DNA of 64,000 bases from Rhodococcus tibetensis (GTDB taxonomy: Bacteria; Actinomycetota; Actinomycetes; Mycobacteriales; Mycobacteriaceae). Under the pieces are notes generated by a model, which worked only from the letters and a program-made list of their open reading frames with translations, made no database searches and was not told the origin of the DNA. The position numbers were made by a program, and so were the translations under genes. Shown here piece by piece: positions 24,740-33,949 of this stretch (position 1 is its first letter; every line of letters begins with the position of its first letter). The stretch covers positions 62,001 to 126,000 of the forward strand of contig NZ_JANFQF010000014.1 in assembly GCF_024438035.1 (NCBI RefSeq), written 5' to 3'.

Positions 24740-25802
24740 CGCCGAATCCTAACTCCCTCGCCGGACTCCCTCGGGTGAATTTTCGGAAAACAAGCGCTCG
24801 GGAGCGGAACGCGGTGCACGGTGAATTGCCCTCGGAGCCAATGCATACAGAAACTGAACGGACCGATGCCGGAATCAGGCCACCGACCGGTCCGGTGGAT
24901 CTTCCTTACGATCCTCGTCCAGAGTGGAGGACCGCTCGTAACGGTCTTTCAGCCGAGCAGCCCGGCCCCAGCAACATCACAAGTGGAACTGTCAAGGCTG
25001 CCCCACAACCCCTATAGCCCACAGAACCCACCGCTACACGTATTGAGTATGCCGGCGGTCGGACGGCCGACCACGATGCTGCGTCTGTGCAAATTCTGTG
25101 GAAATCGATGATGAAGCTCCGGTGTCATCAGTCCGGAAAGTCCTGCGGTGAGGGAGAGGCTGCTCAACAAATGCTTGTCGAGGCAAGACCCGGGCGCGTT
25201 AACAAATACGAAACATACTCTGCCCGGCGGAAACCGGAGGCGCATCGGGTTTTCGAGCCTAGGCCGATCTCAGGGTTGGGATTCTCGTCGGTTTTGCGTA
25301 AGCCTCGCAGGTTCGGGGGGTTATAGATAGTCACTCCATGGCGAGCAGGCTGGATTACCCTGTCTCGGTAAGGATAAAGTCTACGAATCACGGAGCGCAG
25401 TCGAGAGTGCATGTGAGACTGTCTTTTCGCATCCGTTCATGCAGGATCACCCGCCATAGCGCGAATCCGTGTTGTCAAGGGCCTTTAGGCCCCATACTCG
25501 CCAGTAGCCGAACTTCCTGTGCGGGAAAAGCTCCGCTGCCCGTTGTGATTTGCCTCACATATTTCGCCGAAAATTGCTTTCGACCATGAGTCGGTGATGA
25601 AGATTAGGCCCTGACCAGCCGAATTATTGTGTTAGATCCCAACTTTGCAGTCGGCCGCAAATTCACGGTTGGCACGCGATGTACGTGTCGCGAATGCGAT
25701 CATCGACACGGCAGCAATCGGGGGGACGGTTCTCCTTCTCCGTCACACAGCAATCGCCACACGGGCTGCCGACTCGGACCGACTCTAGGTGGAGGGCGTG
25801 TG
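24740..25802. other. about 1 kb intergenic region before the exopolysaccharide operon
   Basis: No convincing gene on either strand. A short hairpin (GGGCC and GGCCC around TTTA) is visible near 25480-25495. The long spacer probably holds the promoter and untranslated leader of the operon starting at 25803, but I cannot place a confident -10/-35. Confidence 0.4.
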
Positions 25803-27323
25803 ATGGTTACGGCATTCAATGTTCCACTCAGCCCTATGCTCGGTGCGCGACATCCAGCGGCCGGGCCGAATGCTGGAACCGTGGGCAGCCGCCGGGACTG
25901 GCAATCGGCTTACATTCGGAGACTGAGAATCTCGGACACGGTGATTGTCATTGCGGCGGTGGCGTTCGCGCAGTGGGTCCGATTCGGAAACCGCGACGTC
26001 CTGGCGACATCCAACTCGATCCCGAACCTCAGCTACTCACTCATCTCAGCGGCGCTCATCGTCATGTGGCTCGCCACCTTGGTGATCTACCGAACCCGCA
26101 CAGTTCGGGTAATCGGTAGCGGTCCGGAAGAATACCGACGCATCTTCGTCTCCGCCATTCGCCTCTTCGGAATGATCGCGATCGTATCTTTGCTCTTCCG
26201 AGTAGATCTGGCGCGCCTGTACCTCGGTATCGCATTTCCACTGGGGCTTGCAGGACTGATTACCAGCCGATGGTGCTGGCGCAGGGCGATCGCGCGCAGG
26301 CGGGCGTTGGGAGAATTCCAGACTTCCGTACTGGTCGTCGGGGGTGAGCGGGCTGTACGCAGTCTCGCGGAATCGTTCTCGCGGGGGACCGCCGACGGTT
26401 ACCGCGTGGTCGGTGTCTGCACGCCCGGACGTAGTACCGAGTGTGGTCAAGCAATTCGTGTCGGCGGACACGATATCCCGGTCCTCGGCGACGAGCGACA
26501 CGTACTGAGTGCGCTGGAGTTCTGTGGTGCGGACACCGTGGCAGTCACGGCTACCGAACATCTCGGCCACGATGGTATGCGTGCGTTGGCCTGGGCCCTG
26601 GAACCCCATCACGTCGATCTCGTGGTGGCGCCGGGAATGATGGACGTTGCGGGTCCGCGGCTTTCGATGAGGCCAGTGGCAGGCCTCCCTTTGATTCACG
26701 TCGAGAAGCCCCAGTATCACGGCGCTCAAAAGTTCATGAAGACCGGATTCGATATCGTTTTTGCAAGTGTGGCGCTGATCGCCGTCAGCCCCGTGATGCT
26801 CGCGGTCGCCATCGCGATCAAGCTGACAGGCAAGGGACCGGTCTTCTATAAATCCGAGCGAATGGGGCTGGACGGTAACCCCTTCCCCATGTACAAGTTC
26901 CGCAGCATGGTGGTGGACGCAGACAGGCATGTCGCATCACTGATGCAGGCGAACGAGGGTGCCGGCGTTCTGTTCAAGATGCGCGAGGACCCAAGAGTTA
27001 CAAAAGTCGGCCGAATCATGCGGAAGTTCAGCATCGATGAGCTGCCGCAGTTCATCAACGTTCTGCGCCGTGAGATGAGCGTGGTCGGCCCCCGCCCACC
27101 GCTTCGCCGCGAGGTGGAGACGTACGACGGGACCGTGCGGCGCCGACTGCTGGTCAAACCGGGAATCACCGGACTGTGGCAGGTGAGCGGCCGGTCCGAC
27201 CTGTCCTGGGAAGAGACCGTCAGACTCGATCTTTCGTATGTCGAGAACTGGTCGATGACGGGTGATGTCCTGATCATCGGCAAGACGCTCAGGGCGGTGA
27301 TCGCGGGTGATGGGGCCTACTAG
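25803..27323 (+). CDS. exopolysaccharide priming sugar transferase (WcaJ/CpsE type)
   Basis: Predicted 506-residue polyprenyl-phosphate hexose-1-phosphate transferase, which starts repeat-unit assembly on the lipid carrier at the inner membrane. The ATG at 25803 has a GGAGG-like site upstream. The N-terminal half has four hydrophobic helices and a CoA-binding-like Rossmann region (about 175-300). A further helix near 325-345 precedes the catalytic domain with K-S-E-R-M-G, Y-K-F-R-S-M, D-E-L-P-Q-F-I-N-V-L, G-P-R-P-P and P-G-I-T-G-L-W-Q-V-S-G-R. These motifs and the domain order are characteristic of the family. It is the first gene of the locus. Confidence 0.93.
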   Translation: MVTAFNVPLSPMLGARHPAAGPNAGTVGSRRDWQSAYIRRLRISDTVIVIAAVAFAQWVRFGNRDVLATSNSIPNLSYSLISAALIVMWLATLVIYRTRTVRVIGSGPEEYRRIFVSAIRLFGMIAIVSLLFRVDLARLYLGIAFPLGLAGLITSRWCWRRAIARRRALGEFQTSVLVVGGERAVRSLAESFSRGTADGYRVVGVCTPGRSTECGQAIRVGGHDIPVLGDERHVLSALEFCGADTVAVTATEHLGHDGMRALAWALEPHHVDLVVAPGMMDVAGPRLSMRPVAGLPLIHVEKPQYHGAQKFMKTGFDIVFASVALIAVSPVMLAVAIAIKLTGKGPVFYKSERMGLDGNPFPMYKFRSMVVDADRHVASLMQANEGAGVLFKMREDPRVTKVGRIMRKFSIDELPQFINVLRREMSVVGPRPPLRREVETYDGTVRRRLLVKPGITGLWQVSGRSDLSWEETVRLDLSYVENWSMTGDVLIIGKTLRAVIAGDGAY

Positions 27324-27395
27324 CAGCAGTAGCGACTGTGTGATCGACTCGGCCCGGGTGCGTCACCCTACCGAACGAAGCGATGAGGAATGTGT

Positions 27396-28538
27396 ATGAC
27401 TCGGTCGGTAGCAATTCTGGGAACACGGGGCTACCCGAGCTATTACGGTGGCTTCGAAACTTTGGTCCGGCGTCTGGCGCCGCACCTCGTCTCACGCGGT
27501 TGGGACGTCACCGTCTACGGGCGCAATAAATCCACCTACGACGCCGACCCGAACCGCGATCCCCGCGTGCAGGTGAGGACGACACCAGGCGTCGAATCGA
27601 AGTCCGCCAGCACTCTGTCGTACGGACTGACGTCCACAGTGGACACTGCAGTGCGTAAACCGGACGTTGCACTCGTCATGAACGTGGCCAACGGTTTCTG
27701 GTTACCCGCACTGAAGATGCGGGGCGTACCGTCCTTGGTGAACGTCGACGGAATCGAATGGGAACGGGCGAAGTGGAGTAAACGGGCCAAACAGGTGTTC
27801 AGGCAGGGTGCCCAGTTGACGGCAAGATATGCCAACGGTCTCGTGATGGACTCGCTCGAAATCCGGAGACGGTGGGAGACCGAGTTCAACCGTTCTGGAT
27901 ACTTCATTCCATATGGCGGCGATGCTGTTGCGCCTCTCGACGTGGTCGACGGTCTCACACCCGGTGAGTATGTGCTCATGGTCGCTCGGTTCGTGCCGGA
28001 AAATACAGTTCCCGAGTTCATCGAGGCGGCAGAGGTTCTCAGCCGAAGCCACGATGTCGTCATAGTGGGGTCGTCGGGATACGGCGGGGAACTGGATCGG
28101 AGGGTCGAGGAACTCGTGGGGCGATCGGCCCGTATCAAGTGGTTGGGACACGTCAGCGACGACACGAAACTCTTCTCGCTCTGGCAACATGCCGGAGTCT
28201 ATTTTCACGGACACAGTGTCGGTGGAACAAATCCCGCACTGGTACAGGCGATGGCCTGTGGCGCCCCCATTGTCGCGCGCGACACCGTCTACAACCGAGA
28301 GGTGCTGAGAAACGCCGGAATCTTCGTCCATCCGGCCCCCGATGACATAGCGACGGCGTGTCTGGCACTGCTCGGCTCGCCCGATGAACGAAAGGAGCTT
28401 TCCCTCAGGGCCCTGGAAGAGGCGAGGACCCGGTACACGTGGGAGTCTGTGTGCGAGAGCTACGGAGAAAGTCTGCTCAGCGTTCTCGACGCGACGCGGT
28501 CTGGACTCTCTGACCTTCATCCGGGGCAATCATGCTGA
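27396..28538 (+). CDS. GT4 glycosyltransferase with DUF1972 N-terminus
   Basis: Predicted 380-residue cytoplasmic enzyme. The start at ATG 27396 is six bases after GAGGA; an ATG two codons upstream is possible. The N-terminus, V-A-I-L-G-T-R-G-Y-P-S-Y-Y-G-G-F-E-T, matches the DUF1972 domain of rhamnosyl- and related transferases. The C-terminal GT-B half has G-H-V-S-D-D-x-K-L and a G-T-N-P-A-L-V-Q-A-M-A-C-G nucleotide-sugar loop. With rmlBCA at 37.6 kb, dTDP-rhamnose is a reasonable donor. The next gene overlaps its stop by seven bases. Confidence 0.9.
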   Translation: MTRSVAILGTRGYPSYYGGFETLVRRLAPHLVSRGWDVTVYGRNKSTYDADPNRDPRVQVRTTPGVESKSASTLSYGLTSTVDTAVRKPDVALVMNVANGFWLPALKMRGVPSLVNVDGIEWERAKWSKRAKQVFRQGAQLTARYANGLVMDSLEIRRRWETEFNRSGYFIPYGGDAVAPLDVVDGLTPGEYVLMVARFVPENTVPEFIEAAEVLSRSHDVVIVGSSGYGGELDRRVEELVGRSARIKWLGHVSDDTKLFSLWQHAGVYFHGHSVGGTNPALVQAMACGAPIVARDTVYNREVLRNAGIFVHPAPDDIATACLALLGSPDERKELSLRALEEARTRYTWESVCESYGESLLSVLDATRSGLSDLHPGQSC

Positions 28539-29227
28539 CAGGTGCTCTCAACGCATACATTTCGAATGCCAAGGGCAGCGACTATCGTATCGATCAGAGG
28601 ATCGGCTCCGGCTACCTCGTCGACTTGACCGTGCGTCGACTGTTCATGAAACTTCGGGGATTCGCGAAGTTCCCATCCCGTCAGCACAAGCCATTCATCG
28701 GTCCTGGCGTAGGACTCAAGGCCCGGCACCTGATCTACTTCGGCAAAACTGTGACGCTCGACAGTGGCTCGTACATCGACGCCATGTCGTCGCTCGGGGT
28801 TACTCTCGGGTCCAACGTGTCGCTGGGGAAGAACTCGCGGATCGAGTGCACCGGCAATATTCAAAACATCGGTCGCGGATTCCACGCGGGCGACAACGTC
28901 GGACTGGGAACCGACAACCTGTTCGGCAGTGCAGGTGGAATCGAAATCGGGTCCGACACAATATTCGGTAACTACGTTTCGCTGCATTCCGAAAACCACA
29001 ATATTTCCGACGTCGATGTACCGATACGACTGCAAGGCGTGACGCGGCAGGGGATTCGGATCGGTTCCGACTGCTGGATCGGTTCTCGCGTGACGATTCT
29101 CGACGGAGCAACTATCGGCGATGGTTGCGTCTTCGCGGCCGGCTCAGTGGTCCCGGCGGGGGAGTACGAACCGTACGGAATCTACGGCGGCGTACCTGCG
29201 AAGCTCCTGCGCAAGCGGAAGGCGTGA
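28532..29227 (+). CDS. left-handed beta-helix acyltransferase
   Basis: Predicted 231 residues. From about residue 65 the sequence follows hexapeptide repeats ([LIV]-G-x-x-x-x; I-G-R-G-F-H-A-G-D-N-V-G-L-G, I-G-S-D-C-W-I-G-S-R-V-T-I-L-D-G-A-T-I-G-D-G). It includes the histidine in L-H-S-E-N-H-N that acts as base in maltose/galactoside O-acetyltransferase-like enzymes. It ends with V-P-A-K-L-L-R-K-R, typical of this group. It probably O-acetylates a sugar of the repeat unit. Its ATG lies inside the end of the upstream transferase gene, so the two are coupled. Confidence 0.88.
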   Translation: MLTGALNAYISNAKGSDYRIDQRIGSGYLVDLTVRRLFMKLRGFAKFPSRQHKPFIGPGVGLKARHLIYFGKTVTLDSGSYIDAMSSLGVTLGSNVSLGKNSRIECTGNIQNIGRGFHAGDNVGLGTDNLFGSAGGIEIGSDTIFGNYVSLHSENHNISDVDVPIRLQGVTRQGIRIGSDCWIGSRVTILDGATIGDGCVFAAGSVVPAGEYEPYGIYGGVPAKLLRKRKA

Positions 29228-29233
29228 ACACCG

Positions 29234-30382
29234 ATGAGTGGAGAAATGATTGTCGTCGCGCATCCGTCCCCCGATCTGTATGGATCTGATCTGCAACTCC
29301 TCGAAAGTGTCGCCGCGATGGTGGACGCCGGGCACACAGTGCTCGTTGTGATACCGGAGAGCGGGCCACTCGTCCCACGCCTCGAACACGAGGGCGCTCA
29401 GGTGCGGATTGTGCCGATGCCTGTTCTGAGGAAGTCCGCACTTTCTCCACTCGGGCTCGTCCGGTTGGCGTTCGAGAGTGTTGTCGGCCTGATCTCACAG
29501 ATCCGTTTGCTGCGCGAGGTTCGGCCCGCAGCAGTGTACGTCAACACCGTGACGATTCCGGGTTGGATCATTGCGGCGAAGGCAGCACGAGTGCCGGTGC
29601 TCTGCCACGTTCATGAAGCCGAGGACGCCGCGCAGCGCGTGATCCGGACGGGCTTGGCCGCACCGCTCGTGTTTGCCGACCGGGTCGTCGTCAACAGCAA
29701 TGCATCCAGGATTGCCCTCACAGACGTCATTCCGCAGTTGAATCGCAAGATCGAACGGATCTACAACGGGGTTCCCATGCCACCCGGTCCGACCGTCCCC
29801 TCCGACCCCTCCGGATCCGGAACCAAACTGGTGCTGGTCGGTCGGCTGTCTCCACGAAAAGGAATCGATACAGCGATTGACGCGGTCCGAATCTTGCGAC
29901 TGGATGGATTCCCCGTCGAACTCGACATCTGCGGTACCACCTTTCCCGGCTACGAGTGGTTCGAGGCCGATCTACGGAAGAAGGCCTCCGAACGATGCCT
30001 CGTCGACGCAATCTCGTTCTCTGGATACGTGTCTCCCATCTGGCCGGCACTGGAGCGCGGTGACATATCGCTCGTTCCCTCACGTGCAGAACCCTTTGGG
30101 AATACCGCAGTCGAAGCGCAGTTGGCGGGAAGGCCGGTGATCGTCTCCCGTATACAAGGCTTGATCGAAATCGTCGAGGACCGCGTAACCGGCCTACATT
30201 TCGAGGCCGGTAACGCCCACGACCTGGCGGACAAGATTCGCCAACTGATCACCGAGCCGAGCCTTGCGGCACAACTGTCGACGCACGCGCAGGGAGCCGC
30301 GCAACTCAATTTCGGCGTGGAGCGCTACCGGAAAGAGATAGTGCGCACCGTCGATGAGCTGATGGGGGATACCAATGCGTAG
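29234..30382 (+). CDS. GT4 family glycosyltransferase
   Basis: Predicted 382-residue GT-B enzyme. The N-terminal domain opens with I-V-V-A-H-P-S-P-D-L-Y-G-S-D. The C-terminal domain has L-V-G-R-L-S-P-R-K-G-I-D, S-F-S-G-Y-V-S and the donor-binding E-P-F-G-N-T-A-V-E-A-Q-L-A-G-R-P-V-I motif with the conserved Glu pair. It probably adds a sugar to the growing lipid-linked unit. It begins six bases after the acyltransferase stop. Confidence 0.9.
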   Translation: MSGEMIVVAHPSPDLYGSDLQLLESVAAMVDAGHTVLVVIPESGPLVPRLEHEGAQVRIVPMPVLRKSALSPLGLVRLAFESVVGLISQIRLLREVRPAAVYVNTVTIPGWIIAAKAARVPVLCHVHEAEDAAQRVIRTGLAAPLVFADRVVVNSNASRIALTDVIPQLNRKIERIYNGVPMPPGPTVPSDPSGSGTKLVLVGRLSPRKGIDTAIDAVRILRLDGFPVELDICGTTFPGYEWFEADLRKKASERCLVDAISFSGYVSPIWPALERGDISLVPSRAEPFGNTAVEAQLAGRPVIVSRIQGLIEIVEDRVTGLHFEAGNAHDLADKIRQLITEPSLAAQLSTHAQGAAQLNFGVERYRKEIVRTVDELMGDTNA

Positions 30383-30480
30383 GCATTCTCATCCCATTAC
30401 CTCCGAGACCCCCGGCGAGAACACCGATGACCCAGTATGCCGATTCCGGGTGATCGGCAACGACGCGAGAGAGGTGCACG

Positions 30481-31479
30481 TTGGTCTCTAGCAACCCGGA
30501 CCCGCTCGTGTCGATTGTCATCGTCACGTACAACAGTGCTGCGGTGATAGAAAGCTGTCTCGCTCCGCTGAGTGATCGCGACGACATCGAACTCATTGTC
30601 TTCGATAACGCCTCCAGCGACACCACCGCGGACGTGGTTCGGGCAGCGAGCCCGCAGGCAACACTCATCACCAGCGACGACAACCTCGGATTCGCTGGCG
30701 GGGTCAACGCAGCCGCCGGCGCCTCGACAGGCAAGGCGATCCTACTGCTGAACCCGGATGCAGTGATCAGCGCGGAATCCGTCCTCGACCTGTTTCGATC
30801 GATGGAATCGGATACGCGGATCGGGATCGTCGCGCCGGTACTGCACCGGCCGGGACAGCACTTGCATGTCAGGGAAGGCGGCCATGTACCGAACCTGTGG
30901 CGCGTTTTCTGCCACTACACCGGCGTATCCCGGTTATCGCATCGCTTCCGGATATTCGAAGGTGCCTACCTTCTGCACAAGCACGCCCTGACAACTCGCG
31001 AGGTCGGCTGGGTGTCAGGTGCATGCATGATGGTGCGCTCGAGCACCTGGCGGAAGTTGGGCGGCATGAGCGAACGATGGTTCATGTACGCCGAAGACGT
31101 GGAATTGTGCCTTCGCGTACGCGACACCGGCCAGAAAGTCATCATGAATGCCGAGGTCTTCGGAACTCATGCCCTCGGCGGGAGTTCCGGAGACGCGGAG
31201 CGCACGGAACCCGGAACGGCATGGATCGAGAATCTCTACGATCTGTACAGATGGAAGATCGCATCCACCCGTCTCGCCAGTATCAGTTGGAAAGCGACGG
31301 TGGCGTCGGGATTCGGCGTCCGAGCGCTGGCCTACCGTGTCCGATCGCGACTGAAGCCGGCGACGAGGGACTCTTCCTTGGTCGAAGCGAAGCGCGCCCA
31401 AATATTCGCACGCACCGTCCTGCGGCAGAACAGTCGTTTGGTCCGGACAGGCGCCGCGGAGGGAGTGAGTTCGCGATGA
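30481..31479 (+). CDS. GT2 family (WbbL-like rhamnosyl) glycosyltransferase
   Basis: Predicted 332-residue GT-A enzyme. The TTG at 30481 is the start that gives the family N-terminus (V-S-I-V-I-V-T-Y-N-S-A), with GAGAGAGG upstream. Motifs include F-D-N-A-S-S-D, D-N-L-G-F-A-G-G-V-N, the D-x-D-like L-N-P-D-A, S-G-A-C-M-M-V-R and E-D-V-E-L-C-L-R. These match the WbbL/rhamnosyltransferase branch. Its stop overlaps the next start as ATGA, and its place in the cluster supports rhamnosyl transfer, though the sugar is inference. Confidence 0.9.
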   Translation: MVSSNPDPLVSIVIVTYNSAAVIESCLAPLSDRDDIELIVFDNASSDTTADVVRAASPQATLITSDDNLGFAGGVNAAAGASTGKAILLLNPDAVISAESVLDLFRSMESDTRIGIVAPVLHRPGQHLHVREGGHVPNLWRVFCHYTGVSRLSHRFRIFEGAYLLHKHALTTREVGWVSGACMMVRSSTWRKLGGMSERWFMYAEDVELCLRVRDTGQKVIMNAEVFGTHALGGSSGDAERTEPGTAWIENLYDLYRWKIASTRLASISWKATVASGFGVRALAYRVRSRLKPATRDSSLVEAKRAQIFARTVLRQNSRLVRTGAAEGVSSR

Positions 31480-32813
31480 ACTCGACAATGACGCCCCTGA
31501 CCCACGGCGCCCGACGCAGCGTAGGAACTGGAGCGACCATCGCTCTCGGAGTAGTGCTCTTTCTCGCATGCATGATGATTGCCGGTCTCCCAGAGCTGTC
31601 GATGCTCGTTGGCGCGGCCCTCGTGTTCGGTATCTCTATGCGCCACCCGCAGTTCGGATTGGTAGTCTGGCTTCTCTCCATCTGCTACCTGCCGTTCTGG
31701 TTCGGTCTCAGCAAGCCGATGTATCTACCCCCTACGTCCATCGTTGCCTTGCTCCTACTCGGAGCAATTTTCACGCGAAATCGGTGGATTCTGAATCGCT
31801 TCGATTTCTGCGTCCTTCTCTTTGCAGTGCTCTCGGTGACGGCAGGTCTCACCGGAATGTCGCGCCCCGGAGACGTGACCAATGTTGTCACCCAGTGGGT
31901 TCTGTCCTTCCTCGTAGGCAGGCTTATCATCCAGCGCGTCGGGTTCGATGCGACATACAGGTTGATCACCGTACTGTTTGCGTCGGTCGGCGCATTCGCT
32001 GTTCTCGAGTTCTTTCTCGACTGGAATCCGTATTACGAGATGGTGGCGGACAATGCTCAATACCTCGCGTGGGGAAGGCCGCAGGAGCGTGGCGGAATAA
32101 TCCGTGCGGAGTGGGCCTTCGGTCACTCGATTGCTCTCGGTTGCTCACTGGGCATGGCAATACCCGTCGCACTGTCGAGCAGCTTTCGTCCGGCGATCCG
32201 CATCCTGTGCGCCAGTCTTCTGCTCGCCGGGGCGGTGGTTACCTTCAGTCGCGCCGGCCTTGTCACCGCATTGCTTTCGATCCTGATCTACCTGCTGTTC
32301 GCGCCGAGCAGGCACCGGCGGCGCGGGGCCATTCCACTGGTCGCGGTGTGTGGTGTGGCGATCATGTACTTTGCGCCGAAGGTGCTGGCGATCTACACGG
32401 CGAAGGGCACCACCGTGAGTGCCGAATACCGGGCGGAACTGTCGCAGCTGATTCCGTCGTTCAACCTGCTCGGGCTCGCGAACGGCTACCTCGAACCCTC
32501 GCCGGGTGTCTACTATTTCGAGGGCTTCAAGTCGATCGACAGCACTTTCATCCTGCTCGGGCTGAGCTTCGGAATCATTCCACTCGCGATCATTCTCCTC
32601 GGTGTGATCGCTATCGTGATTCGTGTTCTGCGGCGAGCGGGCACACCGGCGATGATCGCCCTGGCCTCAGTGATCCCGGCTTTGTTCACGGTTGCCTTGA
32701 TCACTCAGTTCGGATCTCTGGTTTGGTTCTACGCCGGGCTCGCGGCACTCGCGTGGACAGCGCGCGCGAACACCGACAACACGGCGACATCGGAAGCGGT
32801 GGTTTCGACATGA
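31476..32813 (+). CDS. O-antigen ligase/polymerase-like membrane protein
   Basis: Predicted 445 residues with about ten to twelve hydrophobic helices, beginning at the ATG that overlaps the GT2 stop. A large loop near residues 310-345 (Y-R-A-E-L-S-Q-L-I-P) and the motif V-V-T-F-S-R-A-G-L match the Wzy_C/O-antigen ligase superfamily. In this locus it most likely polymerises flipped repeat units (Wzy role). It overlaps the next gene by ATGA. Confidence 0.85.
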   Translation: MNSTMTPLTHGARRSVGTGATIALGVVLFLACMMIAGLPELSMLVGAALVFGISMRHPQFGLVVWLLSICYLPFWFGLSKPMYLPPTSIVALLLLGAIFTRNRWILNRFDFCVLLFAVLSVTAGLTGMSRPGDVTNVVTQWVLSFLVGRLIIQRVGFDATYRLITVLFASVGAFAVLEFFLDWNPYYEMVADNAQYLAWGRPQERGGIIRAEWAFGHSIALGCSLGMAIPVALSSSFRPAIRILCASLLLAGAVVTFSRAGLVTALLSILIYLLFAPSRHRRRGAIPLVAVCGVAIMYFAPKVLAIYTAKGTTVSAEYRAELSQLIPSFNLLGLANGYLEPSPGVYYFEGFKSIDSTFILLGLSFGIIPLAIILLGVIAIVIRVLRRAGTPAMIALASVIPALFTVALITQFGSLVWFYAGLAALAWTARANTDNTATSEAVVST

Positions 32814-33949
32814 TGACCTCGGGCGCCGGAAGCGCAGACCGACCCTTCAGGATTCTGGTGTTGTGGGCGGACGGTGAATCTACCAACCTGGGATTGAGAG
32901 CCTTGGCCGAAGGCGTGCGAGAGGTCGCGTCCCGCGCGTGGGGGACCGACTGCGAGATGGTCTTCCACACTCATGCGAGCGAGGGGACGCCCTTGCAACG
33001 GAAGAAGGTAATGGCGGATCTCGGCAGGGGCAAGGGCCCAGTCAAGACCGAGATCCACAAGTACGACATTGTCCTCGATACCGGCGGCGGAGACAGCTTC
33101 ACCGACATATACGGGTTACGCCGCCTCATGCTGATGGCATACGTCCACCGGGCCGCAAAGAAGTCCGGCGTACCCCTGGTGCTCATGCCCCAGACGATCG
33201 GACCGTTCCACAGTCTTCTCGGCGGTGTGATCGGCGCGGGTGCACTCAGGCGTGTATCGGCGGTATTTGCACGAGACCCGGTGAGCGCGGACTACTCGAT
33301 GCAGCGTGGTCGCCCCGTCGATGGAATTTCGACGGATATGGTCTTCGCGCTTCCGATCCCGGAGGTCGCATCGTCTTTGGCACACGATGTCATCGTCAAT
33401 GTCTCCGGACTGTTGTGGGAGCCCAACAGTCACATCGACTTTGCGAAGTATCGGGAAGCGACATCCTCCTTGATCGAAGCATTGATCAGTCGGGGGCGTA
33501 CGGTATCCGTCCTTGCGCATGTACTGGATTCCGATATGGCAGACAACGATGTTCCGGCCGCAGTCGCTGTGGCCGAGAACTACGGATCCCAGGTCGAAGT
33601 GCTGGTACCGGAGGGTCTATCCGAAGCGCGGTCGCTCATGGCTAGTGCAGAACTCGTTATCGGGGCGAGGATGCATGCTTGCCTGAACGCTCTGTCGGTC
33701 GGAACCCCCGCAATTCCCTGGGCATACTCGAGAAAATTCGAGCCGCTGTTGTCGGCTTTGGGATGGGACTGGAGTATCGATCTCAAGACTGTGGGCGATG
33801 CGGCGGCGACGACGTTGGGCATGATCGATTCGCTGGATTCCGAGACGGTGCTGGAGCAGACAGCGTCTCTGCGTGCTCGAAGTGACGAGAAGATGGTTGA
33901 TCTGGTGGCCCACATGCAGAGCCTTGCGACTCGTCAGAGCGTTTCGTAA
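32810..33949 (+). CDS. polysaccharide pyruvyl transferase family protein
   Basis: Predicted 379 residues with the CsaB/ExoV-type fold: an N-terminal L-V-L-W-A-D-G-E-S-T-N-L-G region, D-T-G-G-G-D-S-F-T-D-I-Y-G, P-Q-T-I-G-P-F, R-D-P-V-S and the C-terminal G-A-R-M-H-A-C-L-N-A-L-S-V-G-T-P motif with the conserved Arg and His. Such enzymes add a ketal pyruvate from PEP to a sugar, making the polymer acidic. It is the last plus-strand gene of the operon; its last 16 bases overlap the end of the convergent wzx-like gene. Confidence 0.9.
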   Translation: MMTSGAGSADRPFRILVLWADGESTNLGLRALAEGVREVASRAWGTDCEMVFHTHASEGTPLQRKKVMADLGRGKGPVKTEIHKYDIVLDTGGGDSFTDIYGLRRLMLMAYVHRAAKKSGVPLVLMPQTIGPFHSLLGGVIGAGALRRVSAVFARDPVSADYSMQRGRPVDGISTDMVFALPIPEVASSLAHDVIVNVSGLLWEPNSHIDFAKYREATSSLIEALISRGRTVSVLAHVLDSDMADNDVPAAVAVAENYGSQVEVLVPEGLSEARSLMASAELVIGARMHACLNALSVGTPAIPWAYSRKFEPLLSALGWDWSIDLKTVGDAAATTLGMIDSLDSETVLEQTASLRARSDEKMVDLVAHMQSLATRQSVS

